Below are positions 51,755 through 60,643 of a stretch of 64,000 bases of DNA, piece by piece. Each line of letters starts with the position of its first letter. Within the stretch, counting starts at the first letter, position 1. The notes beneath the pieces were generated by a model. The model ran no database searches. It worked only from the letters and a program-made list of their open reading frames with translations, and was not told where the DNA came from. Origin of the DNA: Stutzerimonas stutzeri (GTDB lineage: Bacteria; Pseudomonadota; Gammaproteobacteria; Pseudomonadales; Pseudomonadaceae); the NCBI GenBank assembly GCA_002339675.1, contig DDKB01000006.1, forward strand, positions 1-64,000, written 5' to 3'. A program made the position numbers and the translations under genes.

Positions 51755-52657
51755 TCAGGCATTCAGGGGTTGGTGCTGGGCTTCCAGCTTTTCAGCCAGA
51801 CTGGGTTTGCCTGAACGCTGCGTAGTGGATCTGGAACGTTGTTCATCGCTGCTGGTTTCAGCGGAGAAGAACTCCTCGACGATGGCTCCGACGTCTTCCT
51901 CGCTGTCTTCGAAGGCGCCGTTGCTGAAGCCGCGCTTTGCCGCTTCGTCTAGCGCGTTCTGATCGAAGCCCGCCGCTTGCCGCCGATCATCAAGCTGACT
52001 GGCAGCTTCGAGCGCCTCGGTCATGTCGATGCCGCTGCGCACGGTGAGGTCGACGTAGAAGATCGGCGTGCCATGGCTCTGCCGAGTCGACTTGCCACGC
52101 AGCCTTAGCTCCAGCGGCAGGCAGGCTAGGCGGTTGCCGGAGATGGCCTGGAAGTAGTGCAGACGAGCAGCTAGGGTGCGAATGCTGTTGAAGCCGGTGG
52201 TACGGAACACAAAGCTGCCCAGCGGATCTTCATCGCCGATAACCACGTTCAACCGACCGTAGGGCTTGCACGCACTACCTTTAGCCAGCGGGCAAGCGTC
52301 CGGTGTAGGGCAGGGCAGGGACTGCATGCCGTCCTGGGTGACGCGCTTGCAGGTCTCGCCATTGCCCACGCATAGCGGTCGCCCGGATTGCCGGTCGAAC
52401 AGCGTGTAGTCAGCACGGAAGTTCAGCTCCGGTTCGTTGAACAGCAGCCGTACCGGAATGCTGCGCAGCTTGTCGTCCTTGCTTTGGCGCAGCTCATCGT
52501 TGAGCGGATGCACAAGCCAGCCCTCGCGGCTCTGTACCTGAGAGGTGATGGTGAATTGGTCATCCTTTTCCGGCAGGCGCTTGCCGTTCTTCTCGATAAC
52601 CTTGCCGATGGAAATCCGCCCGAGTACCGGCGGCGTGATAGCTAGGCCTTTAAGCAT
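51755..52657 (-). CDS. ICE protein annotated in relatives as hydrolase/metal-binding; recombination-directionality-factor-like
   Basis: A 300-residue protein. The N-terminal two-thirds hold a cysteine-rich patch (CKRVTQDGMQSLPCPTPDAC with a later Cys in KGSACKPYG) that may bind zinc, and strands such as GSFVFRTTGFNSIRTLAARL. The C-terminal 80 residues are acidic and disordered (EDSEEDVGAIVEEFFSAE). Proteins like this sit beside YqaJ and RadC genes in integrative conjugative elements and have been compared with phage recombination-directionality factors. AAGGAG precedes the ATG at 52657. The function is inferred from family memory and context. Confidence 0.65.
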   Translation of the reverse strand: MLKGLAITPPVLGRISIGKVIEKNGKRLPEKDDQFTITSQVQSREGWLVHPLNDELRQSKDDKLRSIPVRLLFNEPELNFRADYTLFDRQSGRPLCVGNGETCKRVTQDGMQSLPCPTPDACPLAKGSACKPYGRLNVVIGDEDPLGSFVFRTTGFNSIRTLAARLHYFQAISGNRLACLPLELRLRGKSTRQSHGTPIFYVDLTVRSGIDMTEALEAASQLDDRRQAAGFDQNALDEAAKRGFSNGAFEDSEEDVGAIVEEFFSAETSSDEQRSRSTTQRSGKPSLAEKLEAQHQPLNA

Positions 52658-52677
52658 GGTGGTTCTCCTTTGAAACG

Positions 52678-52718
52678 AAAAAAGGCCAGCCACGCAGCGC
52701 GGACTGCATGGACTGACC
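52678..52718 (-). terminator. Terminator after the YqaJ gene
   Basis: Read on the minus strand, an imperfect stem (GGTCAG...GCAG with CTGC...CTGGCC) is followed by six T residues, just after the YqaJ stop and before the ribosome site of the next gene. Confidence 0.6.
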
Positions 52719-52747
52719 AAGGGCGAGGGGTAGTAGGGAGGCGAGAA

Positions 52748-53752
52748 TCAACCGATCAGGAAGCGTCGGGCACCGGGCTTGAGAAGTGAGTATTTGTCGC
52801 GCAGATGAGGCCTGTCCTGGAGCAGCCGGGCCACATCGAAGCCGATGCTGTCCTTGGCTTTGCGCCAACTGACGTAGCCGTTGCTGAACTCTGCCCGCGT
52901 CGCCTCGCCCATCGCTTGTTGCAGCATCTGCTTGAGCTGAGCCTCGCGCGCATGTTTTTTATCGATGAACTGACGCAGGGCCTTGAGCTCGACGTAGGCA
53001 GCGGTCAGCCCCGGATTGTCCCTGAAGTCCACCGTCTGACCGTCGTCTTCGGGATACAGGCAGCGCAGCGCAGTTTCAGCCGAGGCCGTCCCATCGGCGG
53101 GTGGCGGCGTGTCGGTCTCGACGTATGTCCAGAACGTGCGCTCCAGCTCGATCAGCCGAGCGATCATTTCCTCGTCGCGCTCGATGCGATGGATTTCCAA
53201 GTGCTGACCACCGAGCACAACCGCCACATCCGCGGCTTGCTTGCCGGTGACGGCGAGCTGGTGCATCACCTGTAACTGCACATATTCGGGCACGCCTTCT
53301 TTCCAGAGGCGCGCCCCGTTTATGCCGGCTGTCTTGCATTCGAGGATCTGCACATCGTCGGCGCCGATCACTTCGCGGTCGATGTTGGCCAGCATCCAGG
53401 ACATCTCCGGGTCGGGGTGCTGCAGCACGGCGTTCACACGGCGGACCTTGTTGCCGGTGCGCTTGCCGTAATGCCAGGCCACGATGGGTTCCAGCACATT
53501 GCCCCAGTACATCGGGCTTTCGTCATCGTCGGGGTCGGTCTTCGGCAATCCAGTGTCACGCCCGGTCTTCTCCAGCCACAGTTCCAGCTGCGACTTGTAG
53601 GGGTTGAGGCCAACGGCGGCAGCGGCATCCGAGCTGCCGATACCGCGTTTGCGCACCTCCAGCCACTCTTCGCGCGGCAGTTCTTTGGTACTGATCAGGC
53701 GCAGGGCCGAGCGAGGTTTGCTGGCGTTGCGGTTCAACGAGATTGTGGTCAT
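52748..53752 (-). CDS. YqaJ-type viral recombinase (lambda-exonuclease-like)
   Basis: A 334-residue protein with a YqaJ nuclease fold. Active-site signatures are visible: GIGSSDAAAAVGLNPYKSQL near the N terminus, YWGNVLEPIVAWHYGKRTG, and MLANIDREVIGADDVQILEC followed by KTAGIN, where D and E-x-K are the catalytic metal ligands (ILECKTA). QLQVMHQLAVTGKQAADVAV is also typical. It degrades one strand of duplex DNA for recombination, as in phage-type Red systems. No single-strand annealing partner is recognised nearby. Confidence 0.85.
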   Translation of the reverse strand: MTTISLNRNASKPRSALRLISTKELPREEWLEVRKRGIGSSDAAAAVGLNPYKSQLELWLEKTGRDTGLPKTDPDDDESPMYWGNVLEPIVAWHYGKRTGNKVRRVNAVLQHPDPEMSWMLANIDREVIGADDVQILECKTAGINGARLWKEGVPEYVQLQVMHQLAVTGKQAADVAVVLGGQHLEIHRIERDEEMIARLIELERTFWTYVETDTPPPADGTASAETALRCLYPEDDGQTVDFRDNPGLTAAYVELKALRQFIDKKHAREAQLKQMLQQAMGEATRAEFSNGYVSWRKAKDSIGFDVARLLQDRPHLRDKYSLLKPGARRFLIG

Positions 53753-53771
53753 GTGGTCACCTTGCAGGCGT

Positions 53772-53804
53772 AAAAAAGCCCGATCAGCACGAAGCTGACC
53801 GGGC
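53772..53804 (-). terminator. Rho-independent terminator after the DUF932 gene
   Basis: On the minus strand GCCCGGTCAGC pairs with GCTGATCGGGC (one mismatch) around TTCGT and is followed by six T residues. It separates the DUF932 gene from YqaJ. Confidence 0.8.
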
Positions 53805-53826
53805 GATACGATTGAGAGAGAAGTGC

Positions 53827-54795
53827 TTAGGCGGCGAGCTGCAGGGCGGCGTCCAAAGCGCGCTGCTTGATCTGCGCGCCCTGGCCGAACCAGGCGGAGT
53901 CCAGCCGGTACTCAGTGCTGCGCGCTCGTCGTTCGTGGTCGACGTACTCGGTCACGGCATTGAGCAGGCCCCAGGCGGTACCGCGTGCCGATTCCAACTG
54001 ACTGCCTCGGCCACGGCCCTCGTACAGCTCCTGAACTTTGCGCAGGGCACGTTCGTTGGGCAGCTGTTCGGGTAGTTGGCCGGTTGGGCTCACTTCGCAC
54101 ATGACGTTCATGAAGAAGCCCATCGCCTCATGCCACTGCACCTTGCGCTCAGCCAGATGACGCATGCGGTACATGAAGTCATCCCATTGTGATACCGCGA
54201 TCCCGAGCTGCTTCTTCACCGTGTTGGGATCGAAGCGAGTGTTGTGCGGCACCTTGATCGCTCGACTGGTGCCGTCCAGGGCGATGGTCAGGGTGTTGTT
54301 GCACACCACGCGAACAGTGGTCGGCGTTGCGGTGGTAGCCAAGGTGCCGTCGCATGACGTAGCCAACAGCAGGTAGCCGTTGACCTGGTCGTTACCCTTG
54401 ATCGCTGTGCCTTGCCCGGTGCGTGCCAGTGCCCAAAACTTGCGGCCGCCCTTGAGCACACCAGCCGTCTCTAGCTCGTAACCGGAGACTTCGGTGAGAT
54501 CCCGGTAGAACTCCAGCACCTCACGCGGCTGCACGGTGTGGTAGCGGTTGGAGACGACCGATAGGGGAGCTTTGGTATCGGAGCGGTACAGCACTTTCTG
54601 CTCGGGGTAGGAATGGATAGCGCCGAGGTGACCCACCGCATCGGATTTGAAATGGACCGGGCTTTCCAGGATCTGCCAGTCCATGCCGGCTTCGCGTTGC
54701 CAGATCTCGATGGGTTGTTTGCGCGGCAGGTTGTTGCCTAGTCCGTGCCACGGGGTGGCGCCGACATAGGCCATTTGCTCGATGAGATGTGCCAT
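53827..54795 (-). CDS. DUF932 phage/plasmid-like protein
   Basis: A 322-residue protein of the DUF932 family (phage/plasmid-related TIGR03299-like). The start MAHLIEQMAYVGATPWHGLG is the standard N terminus and is preferred to 54933. Other typical segments are VLYRSDTKAPLSVVSNRYHT, VVCNNTLTIALDGTSRAIKV and GRGSQLESARGTAWGLLNAV. It is frequent in conjugative and integrated elements. The biochemical role is unknown. AAGGAAT precedes the ATG. Confidence 0.85.
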   Translation of the reverse strand: MAHLIEQMAYVGATPWHGLGNNLPRKQPIEIWQREAGMDWQILESPVHFKSDAVGHLGAIHSYPEQKVLYRSDTKAPLSVVSNRYHTVQPREVLEFYRDLTEVSGYELETAGVLKGGRKFWALARTGQGTAIKGNDQVNGYLLLATSCDGTLATTATPTTVRVVCNNTLTIALDGTSRAIKVPHNTRFDPNTVKKQLGIAVSQWDDFMYRMRHLAERKVQWHEAMGFFMNVMCEVSPTGQLPEQLPNERALRKVQELYEGRGRGSQLESARGTAWGLLNAVTEYVDHERRARSTEYRLDSAWFGQGAQIKQRALDAALQLAA

Positions 54796-54893
54796 GAGAA
54801 CGATTCCTTGGAATGTAAGCCGGCATAAAGCGCCGCGCAGAGCGCAGCACCGGCGGTAGGGATAGAAGAAGGTGAGAAGAGGTAGCGGACGGA

Positions 54894-55223
54894 TCAGGCC
54901 GGCAGGTTGAAGCGATGCCCGCAGAGCAGACACAGGTTGTTAGCCAACACGTGGCGGTCGAGTTTGTCGCCAAGCTGGGCGCCCAGCGCACAACCGCTAA
55001 CGCCGCCAACCAACCCACCGATGATGGCGCCGGAAACTGAACCGATGGCGATGCCAACAGGGCCGGCAATAGCGCCAATGGTCGCGCCAGTCTGACCGCC
55101 TGCTAACGCAGCACTGACGCCACGAGCCGCGCCGCCGGCGGCGCCTACCGCAGCGGTGATCTTCATGGCGTGATGGAAGGAAGCGACTTTGGGGGAATGA
55201 CAGCGAGGACACTGCAATGACAT
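54894..55223 (-). CDS. Zinc-ribbon protein with glycine-zipper segment
   Basis: A 109-residue protein. A zinc ribbon is split between the two ends: CPRCHSPK at residues 5-12 and CLLCGHRF near the C terminus. Between them lies a long Gly/Ala-rich, glycine-zipper-like hydrophobic stretch (AIAGPVGIAIGSVSGAIIGG, GLVGGVSGCALGAQLGDKLD). Such segments can insert into membranes or oligomerise. The ATG at 55223 is preferred to the in-frame codon at 55253. The gene precedes DUF932 on the same strand by about 100 bases. The function is unknown. Confidence 0.6.
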   Translation of the reverse strand: MSLQCPRCHSPKVASFHHAMKITAAVGAAGGAARGVSAALAGGQTGATIGAIAGPVGIAIGSVSGAIIGGLVGGVSGCALGAQLGDKLDRHVLANNLCLLCGHRFNLPA

Positions 55224-55366
55224 GGGAGCGATCCTTCTTGGTGGTGATGTCATTGCGGTTATGTAGGGCTGAGTTTTTTTCGAATCGAATGGAAAGTGTC
55301 GTAGGTGGAAACCCGCCGGTAGCGAGTCGTTGCGTCAGCTGTTTTTGGCCACTGGTGGCAGGAAGC

Positions 55367-55552
55367 GGCCGATTCTGTTGAAAAAGTCCCGCCACAATTT
55401 TGGCCCGCGAAAAAGCGTGGTCGACGTTGAAATCTGGTTCGCTCAGAAGACGGAGCTGTCTTGGTTTTTACGTAGCAACGCCAAAATCCAGCGATTTTTG
55501 ATCTACCGAAAAGCAGCTCTCTCAGAAGCCGACTTTTTCAACAAAATCGGCC
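55367..55552. repeat. 186-bp MITE-like element with 22-bp inverted ends
   Basis: GGCCGATTCTGTTGAAAAAGTC (positions 55367-55388) and the reverse complement at 55531-55552 match at 21 of 22 positions. The 142 bases between show no coding signal. Size and structure fit a miniature inverted-repeat element or the paired ends of a collapsed insertion sequence. The remainder of the gap 55224-55715 holds no gene I can support. Confidence 0.65.
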
Positions 55553-55715
55553 AAAAGCGGTCATCTAGCATCTACGAAACCGGAGGCGATTCAGAATTCT
55601 GCTGTGCGCTCACCAGAACTTGGTCGACAGTTGCTCGGAGCGCAAGAAGTTGCGCTGGAGGTGGCAAGGCGGATCGACTGGAGGTCGACTTGAATGCGCT
55701 TGCCGAGCACGGCGG

Positions 55716-57555
55716 TTACAGGCCGCTCTTGATCCGCTCGCCGAGGATGAAGGCTTTATTCATATCGGGCGCGACCACAACGGGCAGCAGGTTCAGACTA
55801 CCTTCGGGATAGTTTCCACCACCGCCGGCACCATATTCGACCACCAGAGTAACCTGGTAGCGCTCACCGACTCCCTTCTCGCGCAGAGGACTGCCATCCG
55901 GCCCTTGCACGATCCAGGCGGTCATCGGTATCTCGGGGTCTTGGTGGGGCTGAAAGCGGCTTTGCATGCTTCCCGATCCGATAAAGACGATGGGCTCGCC
56001 TTCACCCTCATAGAGGTAACGACCCTCGATTTGCGCCGGGAGCGTTGCACCGACGCTGTAGCTCTGGCCATTGACCGTCTTGATGAGTCCGCCATCTTTC
56101 GCGGGTGCAGCCTCGGCGACAGGCTTCTCGGGCTTGGCGGTTGGAGCCTCGTCTTCCTGCTCTTCGACAACGCTTTGCGCACGCCCCGAAGCCTGCTGGC
56201 GCTCAATCTGCGCCAACATGGCCGCCGCCATGGCACTGGCCTCGCTCTCGATGCCCATCTCGCGCATCAGTGCTTGGTTCTGCGCCATCAGGGCTGCCAC
56301 CTGGGCGTCCTGCGCGGAGCTATCGCCGCTCGATAAACTGGACGTTTGGCTGGATTGCACGGATGGACTTACCGGCGGTTGTGCTCGGGCCTGGACGAGT
56401 GTGGCGGCCAGGCTGGCACTGGATTGAGCAGCGTTGGCGCTGGCTGCCTGGTTGGCCGCTGTCAGTCCCTGACTCAAAACCCTGCATTACGGCACCTAAT
56501 AATTGCGCGTTCTCGGCGCTGTTTGCGGCGTCTTGCCGTGATTTTGCTTGATCGAAGGAAGTCCGCTCGGCCTGAGTCACCGCCCACAGTGCATTGCCTG
56601 CTGCTCCCTGTTCGACCACCAAGCCATAATCGAGCCTGCCATTGCTCTCCACCTTCAGCACCTGATGGTCTTCAGTGAGGGTGAAACGGTAGGCCTTGCG
56701 CTTTGGTGCATCGATCATCGCTTCGTAGGTGTTGCCGTAGCCTTCGCGCAGGTTTACGAATGTGTAGTAGCAGCCGTAGAAACTGTAGATATCGCAATCG
56801 AGGCCCACTACAACGCTTTCACCTTTGCGCGCTGGCAGACGGTAGAGGTCATAGCGCGTTCGCATGATCGAGGTTTTCTGACTGTTGTCATCCAGCTTGC
56901 CGATGATCTTTTGCCCCAGCACCAACGGCTTCACGCCCGCGTCGGTAGGGGGCTGAGGCGTTGCGACGCCCGGTACCTCAGCCACGGCTGGGTCCGGACC
57001 ACCCGGCACGGATTCGACCGGATAGGGCGTCGAGTAGATGACATTCGACAGCGAGCCATTCACCCACTGCATATTCTGCACAAGCATCTCGCCACGCGAT
57101 GACAGGCGAATCCGGTAAGGAAATTCACCCGCTCGCGGCGTAACCGCTTTAAACACCACTGAGCCATCCGATTCGATCGTGCCGAGCCACGGCGTGCCAT
57201 TGAAGTCCATATTCAGTTCGCCGGGCTTGCTGCCCGGGCGAATAGTCCGGCTCCATTTCACATCCGGCCCAACGATTGCGCCCTCTAAGAACAAGCTGGT
57301 CTCAATGATGGCTTTACCGGGCTCGCTCCAGCGCACCTCAAAACCCGGAAAACCACCGGTTGCTGGGGCGTAGCGATGCCCAACGAGGCGGGAATAGACC
57401 CCCCATACCTCCGGGTTGGCCTGCGGGTCGACGGTGAAGCTGGGCGGAGGCGTCTGTGGGCCGAGGTGTTGCGGATCAACCGCTGAGGCGACGCAACCGA
57501 AAAGGGCGGACTGAAGAACAACTAAGGCAGCAAAGGCTGTGATGGCGCGCATCAT
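55716..57555 (-). pseudogene. Frameshifted lipoprotein gene of the ICE block
   Basis: Two overlapping frames appear to be one broken gene of about 610 codons. The upstream part (from ATG 57555) has a lipoprotein signal (VLQSALFGC) and runs well to LLGAVMQGFES. The downstream part, from about 56477 in another frame, continues with QGLTAANQAASANAAQSSAS and a linker with AQVAALMAQNQALMREMGIE. It then ends in a beta-rich domain (GERYQVTLVVEYGAGGGGNY). The shift lies near a run of C/A bases at 56474-56483. The out-of-frame tail of the first part has no protein-like character. The product looks like an envelope protein of a conjugation apparatus, but I do not recognise it. A sequencing error is also possible. 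Confidence 0.6.
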
Positions 57556-57670
57556 CCAGACCCCAATGAAGAAGATGGCAGAACGCTATTAAAACTACAT
57601 GAGATCTGTCTAGTGGAGCAGGGCGGCTTAAAAGCTGCTCTCATCGTGGGTGGCAGCTCCTGGCCGGTTA

Positions 57671-57695
57671 GCGACGGTCTGACTTCGACCGTCGC
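57671..57695. terminator. Hairpin downstream of the recombinase remnant
   Basis: GCGACGGTC pairs perfectly with GACCGTCGC around a seven-base loop, ten bases past the stop of the recombinase remnant on the minus strand. No U tract follows; it may be a terminator or a recombination-site arm. Confidence 0.4.
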
Positions 57696-57704
57696 AATAT
57701 ATGG

Positions 57705-58080
57705 TCAGACCTCGGTCTGCTCCGCCATTTCCAGAGCGTCATCGACCTCAATCCCAAGATATCGGACGGTGCTCTCAAGCTTCGTATGGCCGAGCAGAAT
57801 TTGAATCGCCCGTAGGTTCTTCGTCCTGCGATAGATCAGCGATGCCTTCGTACGTCTCATCGTGTGTGTGCCATACATGGCAGGATCTAGGCCAATGGCT
57901 TTTACCCAGCCTTTGACGATACGAGCGTATTGACGAGTGGATAGATGGTCTGATGTATGCAGCCTGCTCGGGAAAAGGCAGTCCTGGCTCCGGAGCTGTG
58001 CTTGATGTATCCAGGCGGCGAGAGCAGAACAGTCGGTTCCGTCGGGCGTTAACCTGCGGAACAGAAACCCATGCGACTTT
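57705..58080 (-). pseudogene. C-terminal remnant of a tyrosine recombinase/integrase
   Basis: Reading on the minus strand, about 124 codons encode the catalytic end of a tyrosine recombinase. FRRLTPDGTDCSALAAWIHQ is followed by DHLSTRQYARIVKGWVKAIG, then GTHTMRRTKASLIYRRTKNL (H-x-x-R box), LLGHTKLESTVRYLGI (second His and catalytic Tyr) and a TGA at 57705. The N-terminal part with the first catalytic Arg is missing: the frame meets a stop and then IS5 transposase DNA at about 58081. It may be the broken integrase of the adjacent element. It cannot be active. Confidence 0.8.
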
Positions 58081-58680
58081 CAGGTCGCACTGCCGAAGTA
58101 GTACTGGTTACCCTTCTTGGTCTGATGCATTTCCGGGTCGCGCTTACCGTCCTTGTTCTTGGTCGAACTCGGCGCATTGATCAGCGTGGCATCGACGATC
58201 GTGCCTTGGCGCAGCGACAGCCCTCGGTCGCCCAGATAGCCATTGATGACAGCCAAGATGCCGGCGGCTAGTTCGTGCTTCTCCAGCAAACGACGGAAGT
58301 TGAGGATGGTGGTTTCATCGGGGATACGCTCCAAGCTCAGCCCCGCGAACTGGCGCAGGATGGTGGTCTCGTACAGCGCCTCTTCCATCGCTGGATCGCT
58401 GTAACCGAACCAGTTTTGCATCAGGTGCACGCGCAGCATCGCCATCAGCGGATAGGCCGGACGACCGCCTTCACCCTTGGGATAATGCGGCTCGATCAAG
58501 GCAATCAAACCCTTCCACGGCACCACCCGATCCATCTCGATCAGGAACAACTCTTTGCGGGTTTGTTTGCGCTTACCGGCGTACTCGGCGTCAGCGAAGG
58601 TCATCTGCTTCATGGGGAAACTCAGCGGGTGGAATCCGGGTATTTTGCCAAAATCTGGAAGTCTTCTTCAGAGTTTCCCT
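58081..58680 (-). mobile_element. Truncated IS5-family element, left copy
   Basis: An IS5-family copy with an intact 5' end (AGGGAAACTCTGAAGAAG, just inside 58680, next to a CTAG) and a truncated 3' end. The transposase starts at 58613 with MKQMTFADAEYAGKRKQTRK and has FAGLSLERIPDETTILNFRR and the DDE-region segment TIVDATLINAPSSTKNKDGK. It breaks off after NQYYFG, where three foreign codons and a stop follow (CDS 58080-58613, 177 residues). The missing half would carry the remaining catalytic residues, so it is inactive. It reads away from the ptx operon. Confidence 0.85.
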
Positions 58681-58847
58681 AGTGTGCGCTCTCTTGCTTG
58701 GATGGCATTACGTTCTGGCCCAACGTTACTGTAGCGAATCCGCAGCAGTATCAATCAAAGCCTCCTGTATCCCGCGTGAAGAAAGACGCTACGTTGCGCC
58801 CGTTCTTCCACGGCTTCGCTTGCCGCCCCGCTACGGCAGATTCGAAG

Positions 58848-58865
58848 TATTCATCGAAATGTCAT
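58848..58865 (+). promoter_or_regulatory. Candidate Pho box of the ptx operon
   Basis: TATTCAT-CGAA-ATGTCAT matches the PhoB direct-repeat layout CTGTCAT-N4-CTGTCAT at 10 of 14 positions, with correct 11-bp periodicity, 91 bases before ptxA. The ptx operon of WM88 is known to be under phosphate-starvation control. I see no convincing -10 box at the usual ten-base distance, so confidence is moderate. The rest of 58681-58955 holds no gene. Confidence 0.45.
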
Positions 58866-58955
58866 CCTTTAGAAGCAGTGCGTTAACAAGGAATTTCTAC
58901 CCTTTGCATCGCGAACCGCAATTGTGCGGCCAGCAATATTGCGAAAGGTGATCAA

Positions 58956-59783
58956 ATGACGCCCCATCCGATACAGGACGCCGTGCTGCGGGTCGACCGG
59001 TTGAGCGTCGTCTATCCAGGCGGCGTGACAGCCCTACGCGATACCTCGATTGCATTTCGGCGTGGTGAGTTCACCGTGCTGCTTGGTCTCTCGGGCGCAG
59101 GCAAGTCGACCTTGCTCCGTAGTCTCAATCGACTCGTCACGCCCACTGGCGGCAGTGTCACCAGCGAACTCGGTGAGCTCGGCAGCGGCTCGGCCTTGCG
59201 TCAGCATCGTCGGCGTACCGCCATGATCTTTCAGCACCACCAGCTAATCGAACGTCAAAGCGCACTGGCTAATGTGCTTACCGGTCGGCTGGCCTTTCAC
59301 AACACGCTCCGCTCGCTGTTTCCTCTGCCGCGTGCCGATCAGGAGATTGCGCTCAGTTGCCTCGCTCGGGTCGGTCTGGCAGACAAGGCGCTAAGCCGGG
59401 TGGACAAACTGTCCGGTGGCCAGCAGCAGCGGGTAGGCATCGCGCGTGCGCTAGCGCAACAGCCGGCGATCATTCTGGCCGATGAGCCGGTAGCCAGTCT
59501 CGACCCGGCCACTTCGGTCCGTGTTCTCGGATTGCTGCGCGACATCTGCAAGGAAGACGGCATCACCGCCATCGTTTCGCTGCATCAACTCGAATATGCC
59601 CGCCGCTTCGCCGATCGCGTCGTCGGGCTGGCCGATTCTCAGATCGTTTTCGATGCCGCGCCCTCGGAACTCACCGATGCGCAGCTTGAGCGCATCTATG
59701 CAGGCCGCTCTACGACTCAGCCAGCGAATGCTCCGGCTGAACCACCTGTCATGCTCGAACCTTCACTGGAGATGTCCCGATGA
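58956..59783 (+). CDS. ptxA: Phosphite ABC transporter, ATP-binding protein PtxA
   Basis: A 275-residue ABC ATPase of the phosphonate (PhnC) type. Walker A is LLGLSGAGKSTLLRSLNRL (about 46-53), the signature is KLSGGQQQRVGIARALAQ, Walker B is IILADEPVASLD and the switch histidine is in VSLHQLEYA. The C-terminal tail of about 20 residues is proline-rich. It powers import of phosphite by PtxB and PtxC. AAAGGTG precedes the ATG, and the stop overlaps ptxB by 4 bp. Confidence 0.95.
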   Translation: MTPHPIQDAVLRVDRLSVVYPGGVTALRDTSIAFRRGEFTVLLGLSGAGKSTLLRSLNRLVTPTGGSVTSELGELGSGSALRQHRRRTAMIFQHHQLIERQSALANVLTGRLAFHNTLRSLFPLPRADQEIALSCLARVGLADKALSRVDKLSGGQQQRVGIARALAQQPAIILADEPVASLDPATSVRVLGLLRDICKEDGITAIVSLHQLEYARRFADRVVGLADSQIVFDAAPSELTDAQLERIYAGRSTTQPANAPAEPPVMLEPSLEMSR

Positions 59784-60643
59784 AACGCTTATCCGCGCTC
59801 TTATTGACTTGCTTGCTGTCCGCTGTTTCAAGTTTGTCCGCCCTAGCGGCCGATGCCGATCCGGATGTGCTAAAGGTTGCCCTGCTGCCGGACGAAAACG
59901 CCTCCGAGCTGATCAAGCGTAACCAGCCGCTGAAGGATTATCTGGAAGAGCATCTGGACAAGAAGGTGCAGCTGATCGTAACCACCGACTATTCCTCGAT
60001 GATTGAGGCGATGCGCTTTGGCCGTATCGACCTGGCGTATTTCGGTCCGCTGTCCTACGTCATGGCCAAAAGCAAAAGCGACATCGAGCCCTTCGCTGCC
60101 ATGGTCATCGACGGCAAGCCGACCTATCGCTCGGTGATTATCGCCAATGTGGCGTCAGGCGTGAATGAGTATGCCGACCTTAAGGGCAAGAAGATGGCCT
60201 TTGGTGACCGGGCATCGACGTCCAGCCATTTGATTCCCAAAACCGTGCTTCTTGAGACGGCCGATTTGACGGGTGGGCAGGACTACGAACAACATTTTGT
60301 GGGCACGCATGACGCCGTTGCCGTCAACGTGGCGAACGGCAACGCCGATGCGGGTGGGCTGTCGGAGGTAATTTTCAATCACGTAGCCGAACGTGGCCTA
60401 ATCGATCCGAGCAAGGTGAAAGTACTTGGTTACAGCGGCGAATACCCCCAGTACCCCTGGGCGATGCGCTCGAACCTGAGCCCCGAGCTGAAAACCAAGG
60501 TGCGGGATGTATTCGTCGGTATCGACGATCCCGAAGTGCTGCGCAACTTCAAGGCCGAGGCCTTCGCGCCAATCACCGACGCCGACTACGATGTGATCCG
60601 CAACATGGGATCGCTGCTCGGCCTCGACTTCGCCACGATGTGA
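59780..60643 (+). CDS. ptxB: Phosphite-binding periplasmic protein PtxB
   Basis: A 287-residue PhnD-type binding protein with a signal peptide (LLLTCLLSAVSSLSALAADA). The mature protein has LKVALLPDENASELIKRNQP and TDYSSMIEAMRFGRIDLAYF, the anion-binding start of helix IIDLAYFGP, then FGDRASTSSHLIPKTVLLE with the S-T-S-S-H oxyanion site. It captures phosphite in the periplasm for the PtxAC permease. It overlaps both neighbours by 4 bp. Confidence 0.95.
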   Translation: MKRLSALLLTCLLSAVSSLSALAADADPDVLKVALLPDENASELIKRNQPLKDYLEEHLDKKVQLIVTTDYSSMIEAMRFGRIDLAYFGPLSYVMAKSKSDIEPFAAMVIDGKPTYRSVIIANVASGVNEYADLKGKKMAFGDRASTSSHLIPKTVLLETADLTGGQDYEQHFVGTHDAVAVNVANGNADAGGLSEVIFNHVAERGLIDPSKVKVLGYSGEYPQYPWAMRSNLSPELKTKVRDVFVGIDDPEVLRNFKAEAFAPITDADYDVIRNMGSLLGLDFATM

